A DNA stretch of 6,391 nt. Origin: Acidobacteriota bacterium (GTDB lineage Bacteria > Acidobacteriota > Holophagae > Thermotomaculales > Thermotomaculaceae). Shown piece after piece: positions 1-5,597 of this stretch; position 1 is the first letter of the stretch, and every line of letters starts with the position of its first letter. The notes beneath the pieces are model-generated. The model was not told the origin of the DNA, did not search any database, and was given only the letters and a program-made list of their open reading frames with translations. The stretch covers positions 1 to 6,391 of the forward strand of contig JAMOUY010000336.1 in assembly GCA_027067895.1 (NCBI GenBank), read 5' to 3'. Both the position numbers and the translations under genes were made by a program.

Positions 1-369
1 ACCTTCATTTTTCTTTTCAACAAAAAAATAAAATATCCGTTCACTTTAATAATTGACGGCGAAAAAGTGCCGATAATAAATAAAAAAGGAAAAAGGCTTT
101 ACATACACAATCTGCAAGACGGCGAACATAAAATCAAACTGCTGTCGGATTTTTACATTTTCAACAGGCCGATTAAAAAAATCAAAAAAGGTAAAGGATA
201 CCTCTGCTATCAGGTTGTCTTAATAACAAAATACCCGAAAGATTACTACAAAGACAAAATAGAAAAAAAGCCGTTTAGGAAAAAAATAGCATCTTTGTTT
301 AAGTTTTGGAAATCCGATAAACAAGAAAAACAGATAGACAAAACAAAGGTTTACGCAGTTTTAAAATAA
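1..369 (+). CDS. C-terminal part of an unrecognised, lysine-rich protein (5' partial)
   Basis: Frame 1 is open from the first base of the window to the TAA at 367-369, giving 122 visible residues. The GTG at 67 is the first possible start inside the window, but it has no Shine-Dalgarno sequence and coding continues smoothly before it, so the gene very probably begins upstream. The visible part looks beta-rich: a segment ending LIIDGEKV is followed by a hydrophilic turn and then LQDGEHKIKLL. The spacing of DGE and DGEH loosely resembles PEGA-like or other small beta-sandwich surface domains, but this is weak inference. The last 40 residues are very basic (many K and R) and end in a short hydrophobic/aromatic stretch, SLFKFW, plus a charged tail. 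I do not recognise the family and assign no function. It is convergent with the pilZ-like gene, with only 4 nt between the stop codons. Confidence 0.7.
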   Translation, partial: TFIFLFNKKIKYPFTLIIDGEKVPIINKKGKRLYIHNLQDGEHKIKLLSDFYIFNRPIKKIKKGKGYLCYQVVLITKYPKDYYKDKIEKKPFRKKIASLFKFWKSDKQEKQIDKTKVYAVLK

Positions 370-373
370 ATTC

Positions 374-718
374 TCATACAGCCATTTCAGAGAGAAAAGT
401 TTTTAAATAATCTTTATCTTTATCTTCCATAGCCTTGAATTTAACCAAAATTCCGGGAAGCCCCCAATTCTTATCGTCCATATCTTCCTTTATATTTGCA
501 ACAACCTCACCGACGGCTTCCACAACTTTGTCAAATTGGGGAATGTAAAAACGAACAACAACATTGACTCCCACAGGATAATTCAGCGAAGTTTCAACAA
601 ACATACCGGAAAGGCCCAAATAACTGACAGGAAGAATCTCAACCTCGGTATCAAGCGAATACTCAACAGAAATCGGAATTCTAAGTCTTTTTAAATCCCA
701 CTCTTTGAAATTAACCAT
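374..718 (-). CDS. PilZ-like domain protein with degenerate c-di-GMP motifs
   Basis: This 114-residue protein is about the length of a single PilZ domain. Its pattern fits PilZ: a basic N-terminal segment (KRLRIP, residues 10-15), a beta strand, the segment YLGLSGMFVET (33-43), then VG at 49-50, alternating hydrophobic strands and a C-terminal helix (about 98-112). Canonical PilZ proteins bind cyclic di-GMP through RxxxR and [D/N]xSxxG. Here RxxxR is not intact, and the second motif has Tyr and Gly where Asp/Asn and Ser are expected, so c-di-GMP binding is doubtful. The protein may instead be a protein-interaction PilZ variant. No signal peptide or membrane segment is seen, so it is probably cytoplasmic. 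The ATG at 718 follows an AAGGAAAG ribosome site and overlaps the end of the CRP-like gene by 8 bp, implying co-translation as the last gene of the miaA operon. The fold call is fairly good; the ligand is unknown. Confidence 0.75.
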   Translation of the reverse strand: MVNFKEWDLKRLRIPISVEYSLDTEVEILPVSYLGLSGMFVETSLNYPVGVNVVVRFYIPQFDKVVEAVGEVVANIKEDMDDKNWGLPGILVKFKAMEDKDKDYLKTFLSEMAV

Positions 719-1418
719 ATCTTTCCTTATGCCTTTCTATCAATAATTGTTGAAAATTTTTTTTTAAGATTATCTGCTTGCCGGAAGTGATAATCATACC
801 TCTGTCAACCATTTCCTTAATCGCTCTCGTTACAGTCTCCCTTGAACTTCCCACAATTGAAGCAATATCACTTTGAGGCAGCCTCTCAAATACAACGCTT
901 CCGTCAATCAATTCTCTTCCTTTAATCCTCGCCTCTTTTTGAAAATATTCGGCAAGCCTGTCAAAAACATCTTTGCTCATCAATCCCAAAATTCTTTCGT
1001 TAGCCTCTCTCAGTCTTCTGCTTAAAACCTTTAAAACCGCGCCTGCAATGTGCTTGTTTGAAAGAATTTCGCTCAAAAAATCATTTCTTGAAAGTTCCAA
1101 CAAATCGGAAGACGTCAAAGCAATAACGTTTGCAGAGCGGGGCTCACCGTCAAGCAGACTCATCTCTCCGAAAAAATCCCCCTTTCTCAAAGTTGAAAGA
1201 ATAATCTCTTTTCCGTCTTCGGCAACAAGGCTAACTTTAACTTCTCCGTCAAGAATAAGATACATTGAATCGCCTTTTTCGTTTTCGCTTACAATAACCT
1301 CGTGCTTGTTTACATTTTTTTCCTTGCAATGGGACAGTATTTCTTCAAGATGCTTTTCCGAAACTTCGGAAAAGATATAAACCCCTCTCAATAAGTCAAT
1401 TTTATTCTTCTGATTCAT
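711..1418 (-). CDS. CRP/FNR-family transcription regulator
   Basis: This 235-residue protein has the two-domain CRP/FNR layout. The N-terminal cyclic-nucleotide-binding beta barrel spans about 11-125, with a phosphate-binding cassette at 80-97 that keeps G84, E85, R94 and S95. A long dimerisation helix follows (about 122-145), then a winged helix-turn-helix (about 178-220). The recognition helix [13 protein letters not shown] matches E. coli CRP at the DNA-contacting Arg, Glu and Arg (R193, E194, R198), so TGTGA-like half-sites are plausible. The adenine-contacting Thr-Ser pair of CRP's dimer helix aligns with A139-N140, so the ligand may not be cAMP. Only one cysteine lies in the sensor domain, which argues against an FNR iron-sulphur cluster. 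The frame extends to a TTG at 1439, but the ATG at 1418 has a strong AAGGAAGG site 5 nt upstream and is preferred. The gene overlaps hfq by 17 bp and pilZ by 8 bp. The family is sure; targets and effector are not. Confidence 0.93.
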   Translation of the reverse strand: MNQKNKIDLLRGVYIFSEVSEKHLEEILSHCKEKNVNKHEVIVSENEKGDSMYLILDGEVKVSLVAEDGKEIILSTLRKGDFFGEMSLLDGEPRSANVIALTSSDLLELSRNDFLSEILSNKHIAGAVLKVLSRRLREANERILGLMSKDVFDRLAEYFQKEARIKGRELIDGSVVFERLPQSDIASIVGSSRETVTRAIKEMVDRGMIITSGKQIILKKNFQQLLIERHKERYG

Positions 1419-1635
1419 GGCCGCCTTCCTTTTCGGCAATTACAATTGTCTGTATGGCATGTTTAAATACAAGTTGCTCAACGCCTTTGTTAACCAAAAG
1501 AAGAGTAAACTTGTCAAAAGATTTGATTTTGCCTATAAGCCTTTTTCCGCTTACAAGAAAAATATGAATAAGCAACTTTTCTCTTCTTACCCTGTTTAAA
1601 AAATCGTCCTGAATGTTGATTGCCTTTTCAGTCAT
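1402..1635 (-). CDS. hfq: RNA chaperone Hfq
   Basis: This 77-residue Sm-like protein forms a hexameric ring in known homologues, pairing small RNAs with mRNAs and affecting mRNA stability and translation. The N-terminal helix carries [13 protein letters not shown] (8-20), which holds the proximal-pore Gln-Asp (Q9, D10) and the basic rim patch. Sm1 runs over about 22-46 and includes [15 protein letters not shown]. Sm2 includes FKHAIQT (57-63), where K58 and H59 match the U-binding Lys-His of E. coli. E. coli has YKHAIS there, so Tyr is Phe and Ser is Gln. Position 26, the E. coli Tyr25 equivalent on the distal face, is Phe, as in Bacillus-type Hfq. The last 10 residues are acidic ([10 protein letters not shown]). 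The ATG at 1635 follows a GGGGAG site, and the gap to the miaA stop is 11 nt. miaA-hfq is a widely conserved pair, which supports the call. Confidence 0.97.
   Translation of the reverse strand: MTEKAINIQDDFLNRVRREKLLIHIFLVSGKRLIGKIKSFDKFTLLLVNKGVEQLVFKHAIQTIVIAEKEGGHESEE
1424..1431 (-). promoter_or_regulatory. Ribosome binding site of the CRP-like gene, inside hfq
   Basis: The minus strand reads AAGGAAGG, then 5 nt (CGGCC), then ATG at 1418. The site lies inside the hfq coding sequence, in codons of its acidic tail. It supports the ATG over the in-frame TTG at 1439, which lies upstream of this site. Confidence 0.8.
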
Positions 1636-1646
1636 AATAACTCCCC

Positions 1647-2576
1647 TTACTTCGTTAACATAATTTTAATATAATCTTCAATTTCCTCAAAAGGTATTTT
1701 TTTATTTACCGGGTCAACCTCAAACCATTTTATAGGCTTATTCTTAAACCAAGTCATCTGCCTTTTTGCAAAACGCCTTGTATTTTTCTTAATCTCGCTT
1801 ATAGCCTTTGTCAAAGTTGTCTCTCCCTCAATATATGAAATCAATTCCCTATACCCTATCGCCTTAAACGGATGTAAATCCCTTTTTTCATACTCAGAAT
1901 AAAGTTTCTTAACTTCTTCAAGAAGCCCGGCTTTAATCATCTTGTCAACCCTGTCGTTAATAGCCTCGTAAAGCAGTTGCCTGTCCGATTTTAAACCAAT
2001 TACAATAAATTCAACATTGTCAAGCAAAGGCTTTGTTTTGTCCCACATGGAAGACAAAGGCTTGCCTGTTGAAAGAAAAAAAGTCAGCCCCCTTAAAATT
2101 CTTTGGGTATCTGACGGATTTATCCTTTCCGCAAATTCTCTGTCAACCTTTTTCAGAAAAGAATACAGATACTCAGTCCCCATAATACGCAGAGTTTTTT
2201 TCAAAGAATCCTCAACAGTCCTGTCTATATTGTCCTCTTCAAAAAAACCGAAAATAAGCGCGTGGGTATAAAGTCCGGTTCCCCCGACAACTACGGGAAG
2301 TTTTCCTTTTTTCAAAATTGATTTTATCGTTGCAGAAGCCTTTTTTGCATACTCTCCCGCCGAAAACCTTTCGGTTAAATCGCAAATATCAAACAAATGA
2401 TGGGGGACTTTTTCAAACTCTTCCTTTGAAGGCTTTGCCGTCCCTATATCCATTCCTTTGTAAACCTGCATGGAATCCGCATTAACGATTTCGCCGCCAA
2501 GCATTTCCGCAAGTTTTACCGCAACAAACGATTTTCCGGTTGAAGTAGGCCCAACAATAACCAAAACCTTATCCAT
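1647..2576 (-). CDS. miaA: tRNA dimethylallyltransferase MiaA
   Basis: MiaA transfers a dimethylallyl group from DMAPP to N6 of adenosine 37 in tRNAs reading UNN codons, giving i6A37, the precursor of ms2i6A. The protein is 309 residues from the second Met, the usual MiaA length. Motifs in order are the P-loop GPTSTGKS (9-16), [16 protein letters not shown] (34-49) with the likely catalytic Asp34, VPHHL (57-61), VGGTGLY (97-103), the insertion region with [13 protein letters not shown] (about 152-164), KAIGYRE (238-244) and AKRQMTWF (270-277). These cover the whole family, so the gene looks intact. Two ATGs are adjacent, at 2579 and 2576. The GGAGG site is 1 nt from the first and 4 nt from the second, so the second is the better start, giving a product one residue shorter. 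It is the first gene of the minus-strand operon, 11 nt upstream of hfq. Confidence 0.97.
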   Translation of the reverse strand: MDKVLVIVGPTSTGKSFVAVKLAEMLGGEIVNADSMQVYKGMDIGTAKPSKEEFEKVPHHLFDICDLTERFSAGEYAKKASATIKSILKKGKLPVVVGGTGLYTHALIFGFFEEDNIDRTVEDSLKKTLRIMGTEYLYSFLKKVDREFAERINPSDTQRILRGLTFFLSTGKPLSSMWDKTKPLLDNVEFIVIGLKSDRQLLYEAINDRVDKMIKAGLLEEVKKLYSEYEKRDLHPFKAIGYRELISYIEGETTLTKAISEIKKNTRRFAKRQMTWFKNKPIKWFEVDPVNKKIPFEEIEDYIKIMLTK

Positions 2577-2580
2577 CATT

Positions 2581-2585
2581 CCTCC
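2581..2585 (-). promoter_or_regulatory. Ribosome binding site of miaA (decides between two ATGs)
   Basis: The minus strand reads GGAGG, then A, then ATGATG. The 1-nt spacing to the first ATG is too short for normal initiation and the 4-nt spacing to the second is acceptable, which is why the start was placed at 2576. Confidence 0.65.
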
Positions 2586-2632
2586 ATTAGTATAAATTTA
2601 TCAGAAAAGAGGAATTTTTCCCATTAAAAAAG

Positions 2633-2661
2633 TTGACAATTTACGGAAAATAAAATAAACT
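2633..2661 (+). promoter_or_regulatory. Sigma-70-type promoter for rpsT
   Basis: There is a perfect TTGACA at 2633-2638, a 17-nt spacer, and TAAACT at 2656-2661 (4 of 6 matches to TATAAT). The predicted start near 2668 gives a leader of about 28 nt, ending in the TGGAGG ribosome site. AT-rich sequence with an A-tract lies directly upstream (about 2614-2631) and could act as an UP element, as expected for a ribosomal protein gene. Confidence 0.75.
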
Positions 2662-2666
2662 TTCAA
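2638..2666 (-). promoter_or_regulatory. Candidate sigma-70-type promoter for miaA-hfq-crp-pilZ
   Basis: On the minus strand, TTGAAA (2666-2661; 5 of 6 matches to TTGACA) is followed by exactly 17 nt and then TAAATT (2643-2638; 4 of 6 matches to TATAAT). The predicted start near 2631 gives a leader of about 50 nt that includes the miaA ribosome site. The -10 is weak, so this is a candidate only. A closer TATACT at 2594-2589 was rejected because transcription would begin inside the ribosome site. This promoter shares almost all its DNA with the rpsT promoter on the other strand. Confidence 0.45.
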
Positions 2667-2684
2667 TCTGACAGATAAATTATG

Positions 2685-2690
2685 TGGAGG
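2685..2690 (+). promoter_or_regulatory. Ribosome binding site of rpsT
   Basis: TGGAGG lies 5 nt before the ATG at 2696. An in-frame GTG at 2684-2686 overlaps this site and would add four residues (MEVL) before the conserved MANIKSA start, so it is not the start codon. Confidence 0.85.
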
Positions 2691-2695
2691 TTTTA

Positions 2696-2968
2696 ATGGC
2701 AAACATTAAATCGGCAGCAAAAAGAGCCAGACAGGCAGTAAAAAGAAGAATGAGAAATAGAATGGCAAAATCTCAGATAAGGACTGCCATGAAAAAAATC
2801 AGAAGATGGGTTGAGGAAAACAAAGTGGAAGAGGCTAAAAACTTCCTTCCCGAAGCGGTATCCCTTATTCAGAGAAAAGCGGACAAGGGAATTATCCACA
2901 AAAATGCAGCTGCAAGATACGTTTCCAAACTCACAAAACTTATTAACAAAGCGTCTTCAAACGCATAA
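2696..2968 (+). CDS. rpsT: 30S ribosomal protein S20
   Basis: The product is a 90-residue, very basic helical protein that binds 16S rRNA early in assembly of the small subunit. It starts with the family signature MANIKSAAKRARQ, continues with an Arg/Lys-rich helix (about 5-40), and has the typical C-terminal half with KADKGIIHKNAAARYVSKL (about 62-80). E. coli S20 is 87 residues, so the length is normal. The start at 2696 is set by the TGGAGG site 5 nt upstream and by the conserved N-terminus. The gene has its own promoter and is followed by a strong intrinsic terminator, so it is probably transcribed mainly as a single gene. It is divergent from miaA, with 116-119 bp between the start codons. 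Confidence 0.98.
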   Translation: MANIKSAAKRARQAVKRRMRNRMAKSQIRTAMKKIRRWVEENKVEEAKNFLPEAVSLIQRKADKGIIHKNAAARYVSKLTKLINKASSNA

Positions 2969-2993
2969 AGTTTAAAAAAAGCAAAAACAGAAC

Positions 2994-3017
2994 GGCGGGT
3001 AAATCCCGCCTTTTTTT
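2994..3017 (+). terminator. Rho-independent terminator after rpsT
   Basis: GGCGGG (2994-2999) pairs perfectly with CCCGCC (3005-3010) around a 5-nt TAAAT loop and is followed directly by seven T (3011-3017). It lies 25 nt after the rpsT stop. This is the only clear intrinsic terminator I see in the window. Confidence 0.93.
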
Positions 3018-3044
3018 GTATAAAAAGAGTTAAAATGCTAAAAT
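3016..3044 (+). promoter_or_regulatory. Weak candidate promoter for gltX
   Basis: TAAAAT at 3039-3044 (5 of 6 matches to TATAAT) lies 17 nt after TTGTAT (3016-3021), which matches TTGACA only in its TTG. The -35 begins in the T-tract of the rpsT terminator. A second TAAAAT at 3031-3036 is also possible. A promoter is expected here because of the upstream terminator, but the exact element is uncertain. Confidence 0.35.
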
Positions 3045-3074
3045 CTTTAAGACAAAAGAAAACAAGGAGTTTGT

Positions 3075-4556
3075 ATGGATAACACGGTAAGAGTAAGATT
3101 TGCCCCAAGCCCTACGGGACACCTTCATGTCGGAGGCGCAAGGACTGCGCTTTTCAATTTTCTTTACGCAAGAAAAACAGGCGGAAAGTTTATTTTAAGG
3201 GTTGAGGATACAGACCTTGAAAGGTCAACAAAAGAATCGGAAGAAATGGTTTTAAGCGACTTAAAATGGCTAAACCTTGACTGGGACGAAGGCCCCGACA
3301 AAGGCGGAGAATACGGGCCTTACAGGCAGAGCGAAAGGCTTGACATTTACAAAAAATACGCATACAAACTGCTTGAAGAGGGAAAGGCATACAAGTGTTT
3401 CTGCACCGACGAAGAATTGGAAGAAATGAGGAAGAAGGCGGAAGAGGAAAAAAGGCCGCCCCATTACGACGGAAGATGCAGAAGGTTGAGCGAAGAGGAA
3501 ATAAAGGAAAAAATGGATGCCGGAATTCCCTATACAATCAGATTTAAAGTGCCAGATAAAGACTATGTTTTATACGATGTTGTAAGGGGCAAGGTAGAAT
3601 GGAAAAGCGGGGTTTTGGGAGACTTTGTTATTCTTCGTTCAAACGGAATGCCTGTTTACAACTTCTGCGTGGTTATAGACGATTACCTTATGAAAATTTC
3701 CCATGTTATCAGGGCGGAAGAGCATCTGCCAAATACTTTGAGGCAACTTATGCTTTACGAAGCATTGGACTGGAAGGCGCCGAAATTCGCCCATGTTTCT
3801 TTAATTTTAGGGAAAGACAGAAGCAAACTGTCCAAAAGGCACGGGGCAACAAGCGTATCCCAATTTAAAAAAGAGGGATTTCTGCCGGAAGCAATGACAA
3901 ATTACCTTGCGCTTTTAGGCTGGAATGACGGCACGGACAGGGAAGAATTCACTCTAAAAGAGTTAATAGAAAAATTTTCCCTTAAAAGAGTGTCCAAATC
4001 CCCGGCAGTCTTTGACATTGACAAATTGAAATGGATAAATTCCCTTCACATTAAAAAACTTTCCGACAGCGATTATCTGAAACTTTCGGAAGAGTTTGTC
4101 TGCGAAAAATTCCCTTTTTTGAAAAACGCTTACAAAAACAAAAAAGAATGGATGCTCAAAGTTGTAAACATGGTAAAGAAAGGGCTTAACACCTTAAAGG
4201 AAATACCCGACCAGATTGCCTTTCTCTTTGAATACAAACCGTGGGAAGAAAAGGATATTCTTGAACTGTTTGAAAGCGACAGAAAGCAGTTTGAATCAGC
4301 CGTTTTAATAGCGAAAAAACTCTCCGAACTGGACGAAATCAACACAGAAAGCCTTTGGCAAACGGTTAACGAAGTTAAAAAAGAGGGATTTAAGGGCAAA
4401 TACCTCTTCCATCCTTTAAGAATTGTTGTTTCGGGAAAAAACTCAGGCCCCGAAATTGACGTTTTAACCGAAAGTTTAATTGAGGGAAAAGACATAGAAA
4501 ACCTTATCCCTATTGAAAAAAGGGTAAAACTCTTTTTAGAGCACTTTGAAAAATGA
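3075..4556 (+). CDS. gltX: Glutamyl-tRNA synthetase (glutamate--tRNA ligase)
   Basis: This is a class I aminoacyl-tRNA synthetase that charges tRNA(Glu) with glutamate using ATP. The 493 residues are a normal bacterial length. The Rossmann catalytic domain opens with VRFAPSPTGHLHVGGARTAL, which contains the HIGH-type motif HVGG at 18-21. A putative zinc site follows, with C108, C110 and C135 (CxC...YDGRC), as in zinc-type GluRS such as E. coli's. HVIRAEEHLPNT (210-221) and the KMSKS-type loop SKLSKRHG (250-257) complete the active site. The C-terminal helical anticodon-binding domain ends with FHPLRIVVSG and GPEI (about 445-461). I cannot tell from sequence alone whether it also charges tRNA(Gln). 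The ATG at 3075 follows AAGGAG by 5 nt. The last 4 bp overlap rlmB. Confidence 0.97.
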   Translation: MDNTVRVRFAPSPTGHLHVGGARTALFNFLYARKTGGKFILRVEDTDLERSTKESEEMVLSDLKWLNLDWDEGPDKGGEYGPYRQSERLDIYKKYAYKLLEEGKAYKCFCTDEELEEMRKKAEEEKRPPHYDGRCRRLSEEEIKEKMDAGIPYTIRFKVPDKDYVLYDVVRGKVEWKSGVLGDFVILRSNGMPVYNFCVVIDDYLMKISHVIRAEEHLPNTLRQLMLYEALDWKAPKFAHVSLILGKDRSKLSKRHGATSVSQFKKEGFLPEAMTNYLALLGWNDGTDREEFTLKELIEKFSLKRVSKSPAVFDIDKLKWINSLHIKKLSDSDYLKLSEEFVCEKFPFLKNAYKNKKEWMLKVVNMVKKGLNTLKEIPDQIAFLFEYKPWEEKDILELFESDRKQFESAVLIAKKLSELDEINTESLWQTVNEVKKEGFKGKYLFHPLRIVVSGKNSGPEIDVLTESLIEGKDIENLIPIEKRVKLFLEHFEK

Positions 4557-5236
4557 TAATTTACGGCGTAAACGCGGTTAAAGAATGCGTTAAAAAAGAC
4601 AGAAAAAACGTTGAGTTTATTTACTTTTCAAGAAAAAAACTTGGATTTGAGGCAAAGGGAGTCCCTGTTTTCAAAAAAGACAAAAACTTTTTGACAAAAC
4701 TTGCAAAAACAAACGAACATCAGGGAGTAATAGCAAAAATCAAATCCTTTGAATACGCCGATTTGAAAAAAATTGTTGAGGGAAAAGACAAACTAAACCT
4801 TGTTTACCTTGACAGGGTAAACGACCCGCACAATTTAGGAGCGGCAATAAGGGTCTGCGAATGTGCAGGGATTGACGCGCTTTTAATCGGGGAAAAATTC
4901 GGGGCAAAGGTAAGTCCTGCTGTTTTCAAAACATCGGCAGGGGCTGTTTGCCATCTGCCTGTATGCCTTGTTTCAAACATAGGGGAAGAGATTGAAAATT
5001 TAAGGCAATCCGGATTTTCCCTCTATGCAGTCGAAAACACCGAAAACGCGGTTTCCCTTCCCGAGTTTAAACTTGAAACCGACAAAAACCTCTTTGTTTT
5101 CGGAAGCGAAGGGGAAGGAATTTCAAGGGATATTTTGAAAAAAAGCACGGTTATAACAATTCCCATGAGGGGAAAGATAAACTCACTAAACCTTTCAACC
5201 TCGGTTGCGGCATTTCTTTTCAGGGTGCTTTTCTAA
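4553..5236 (+). CDS. rlmB: TrmH/SpoU-family RNA 2'-O-methyltransferase, probably 23S rRNA Gm2251 methyltransferase RlmB
   Basis: This 227-residue SPOUT-fold methyltransferase uses S-adenosylmethionine to methylate a ribose 2'-OH in RNA. A small N-terminal substrate-binding domain (about 1-75) opens with IYGVNAVKE, as in RlmB, and contains NEHQGVIAKI (54-63). The catalytic domain shows motif 1 LDRVNDPHNLGAAIR (86-100, with N94 and R100), motif 2 FGSEGEGIS (183-191) and motif 3 IPMRGKINSLNLSTSVA (203-219), which form the trefoil knot and SAM site. The N-terminal domain favours RlmB over TrmH proper, though other TrmH-family paralogues share this layout. It is slightly shorter than the 243-residue E. 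coli enzyme. The start overlaps the gltX stop (ATGA) and has no visible Shine-Dalgarno sequence, so translation is probably coupled to gltX. Four cysteines (102, 104, 133, 138) lie in the catalytic domain. No hairpin terminator follows. Confidence 0.88.
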   Translation: MIIYGVNAVKECVKKDRKNVEFIYFSRKKLGFEAKGVPVFKKDKNFLTKLAKTNEHQGVIAKIKSFEYADLKKIVEGKDKLNLVYLDRVNDPHNLGAAIRVCECAGIDALLIGEKFGAKVSPAVFKTSAGAVCHLPVCLVSNIGEEIENLRQSGFSLYAVENTENAVSLPEFKLETDKNLFVFGSEGEGISRDILKKSTVITIPMRGKINSLNLSTSVAAFLFRVLF

Positions 5237-5243
5237 CTTTTTG

Positions 5244-5272
5244 TTGTGCAAAAAAATTAAATACCTTAGAAT
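5244..5272 (+). promoter_or_regulatory. Weak candidate promoter for the small acidic protein gene
   Basis: TAGAAT at 5267-5272 (5 of 6 matches to TATAAT) lies 17 nt after TTGTGC (5244-5249), which matches the -35 only in TTG. The sequence sits in the 66-nt AT-rich gap after rlmB. Readthrough from gltX-rlmB is an alternative, because no terminator is seen in the gap. Confidence 0.35.
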
Positions 5273-5302
5273 AAACTTATAAAAATTTAAAAAGGAGAAG
5301 AA

Positions 5303-5596
5303 ATGAACGAAGAAAAAAAAGAATTAACGCTTGAAGAATTGGGAGAATACGTGGTTGATACCGCATACGGAATTTTGCAGAATTTATTTAAAAACAAGGA
5401 AGAAATCAAGAAAAATTTTGAAACTGACGACCCGGAATGGGAAAAAGCGCTTGACAGGTTTATAGAATTCTTTCAGAAAGACGAAAAAGCGGCTTTAACC
5501 GGAATTGTTATCTCTTCTTTGGTAACATCCGACCTATTTATGGAAATTCTTTCCGACAACGCAGAGGAAGAGCACAACCATAGCGAAATAGACTGA
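5303..5596 (+). CDS. Small acidic helical protein of unknown function
   Basis: The 97-residue product is rich in Glu and Asp and appears almost wholly alpha-helical. There is an amphipathic N-terminal segment (about 8-36), an aromatic segment DPEWEKALDRFIEFF (43-57), a more hydrophobic helix AALTGIVISSLV (63-74), and an acidic histidine-containing tail EEEHNHSEID. No signal peptide is seen, and the hydrophobic helix is too short and polar for a confident membrane span, so it is probably cytoplasmic. I do not recognise the family. The start is well supported by AAGGAG 5 nt before the ATG. The following DUF819-type gene starts one base after its stop (TGA-T-ATG), so the two are almost certainly co-translated, which suggests but does not prove a shared role. 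Confidence 0.8.
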   Translation: MNEEKKELTLEELGEYVVDTAYGILQNLFKNKEEIKKNFETDDPEWEKALDRFIEFFQKDEKAALTGIVISSLVTSDLFMEILSDNAEEEHNHSEID

Positions 5597-5597
5597 T

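Noticed and set aside
371..404. Possible terminator between the two convergent genes: TTCTC pairing with GAGAA, followed by TTTTT
   Set aside because: The stem has only 5 pairs, is AT-rich and closes a 16-nt loop; it is too weak to call.
973..1380. Open frame of 135 codons on the plus strand opposite the CRP-like gene
   Set aside because: It is a mirror frame of a well-supported gene, with Ser/Leu/Phe-rich composition and no ribosome site.
2589..2594. Minus-strand TATACT as a -10 for miaA
   Set aside because: There is no -35 at a suitable distance, and the transcript would begin inside the miaA ribosome site.
2580..2695. CRP-type operator (TGTGA-N6-TCACA) in the divergent region
   Set aside because: No such palindrome is present here, so I do not propose that the CRP-like protein regulates its own operon through a site in this window.
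2969..3074. T-box or other riboswitch leader ahead of gltX
   Set aside because: After the rpsT terminator only about 57 nt remain before gltX, with no T-box sequence or second hairpin.
3190..3537. Minus-strand open frames opposite gltX (also 3270-3464 and 4130-4495)
   Set aside because: They lie wholly inside gltX and have biased Phe/Leu/Ser or Arg/Cys composition typical of antisense shadow frames.
3599..3868. Plus-strand 89-codon open frame inside gltX
   Set aside because: It is out of frame within conserved gltX catalytic sequence and shows no recognisable motif.
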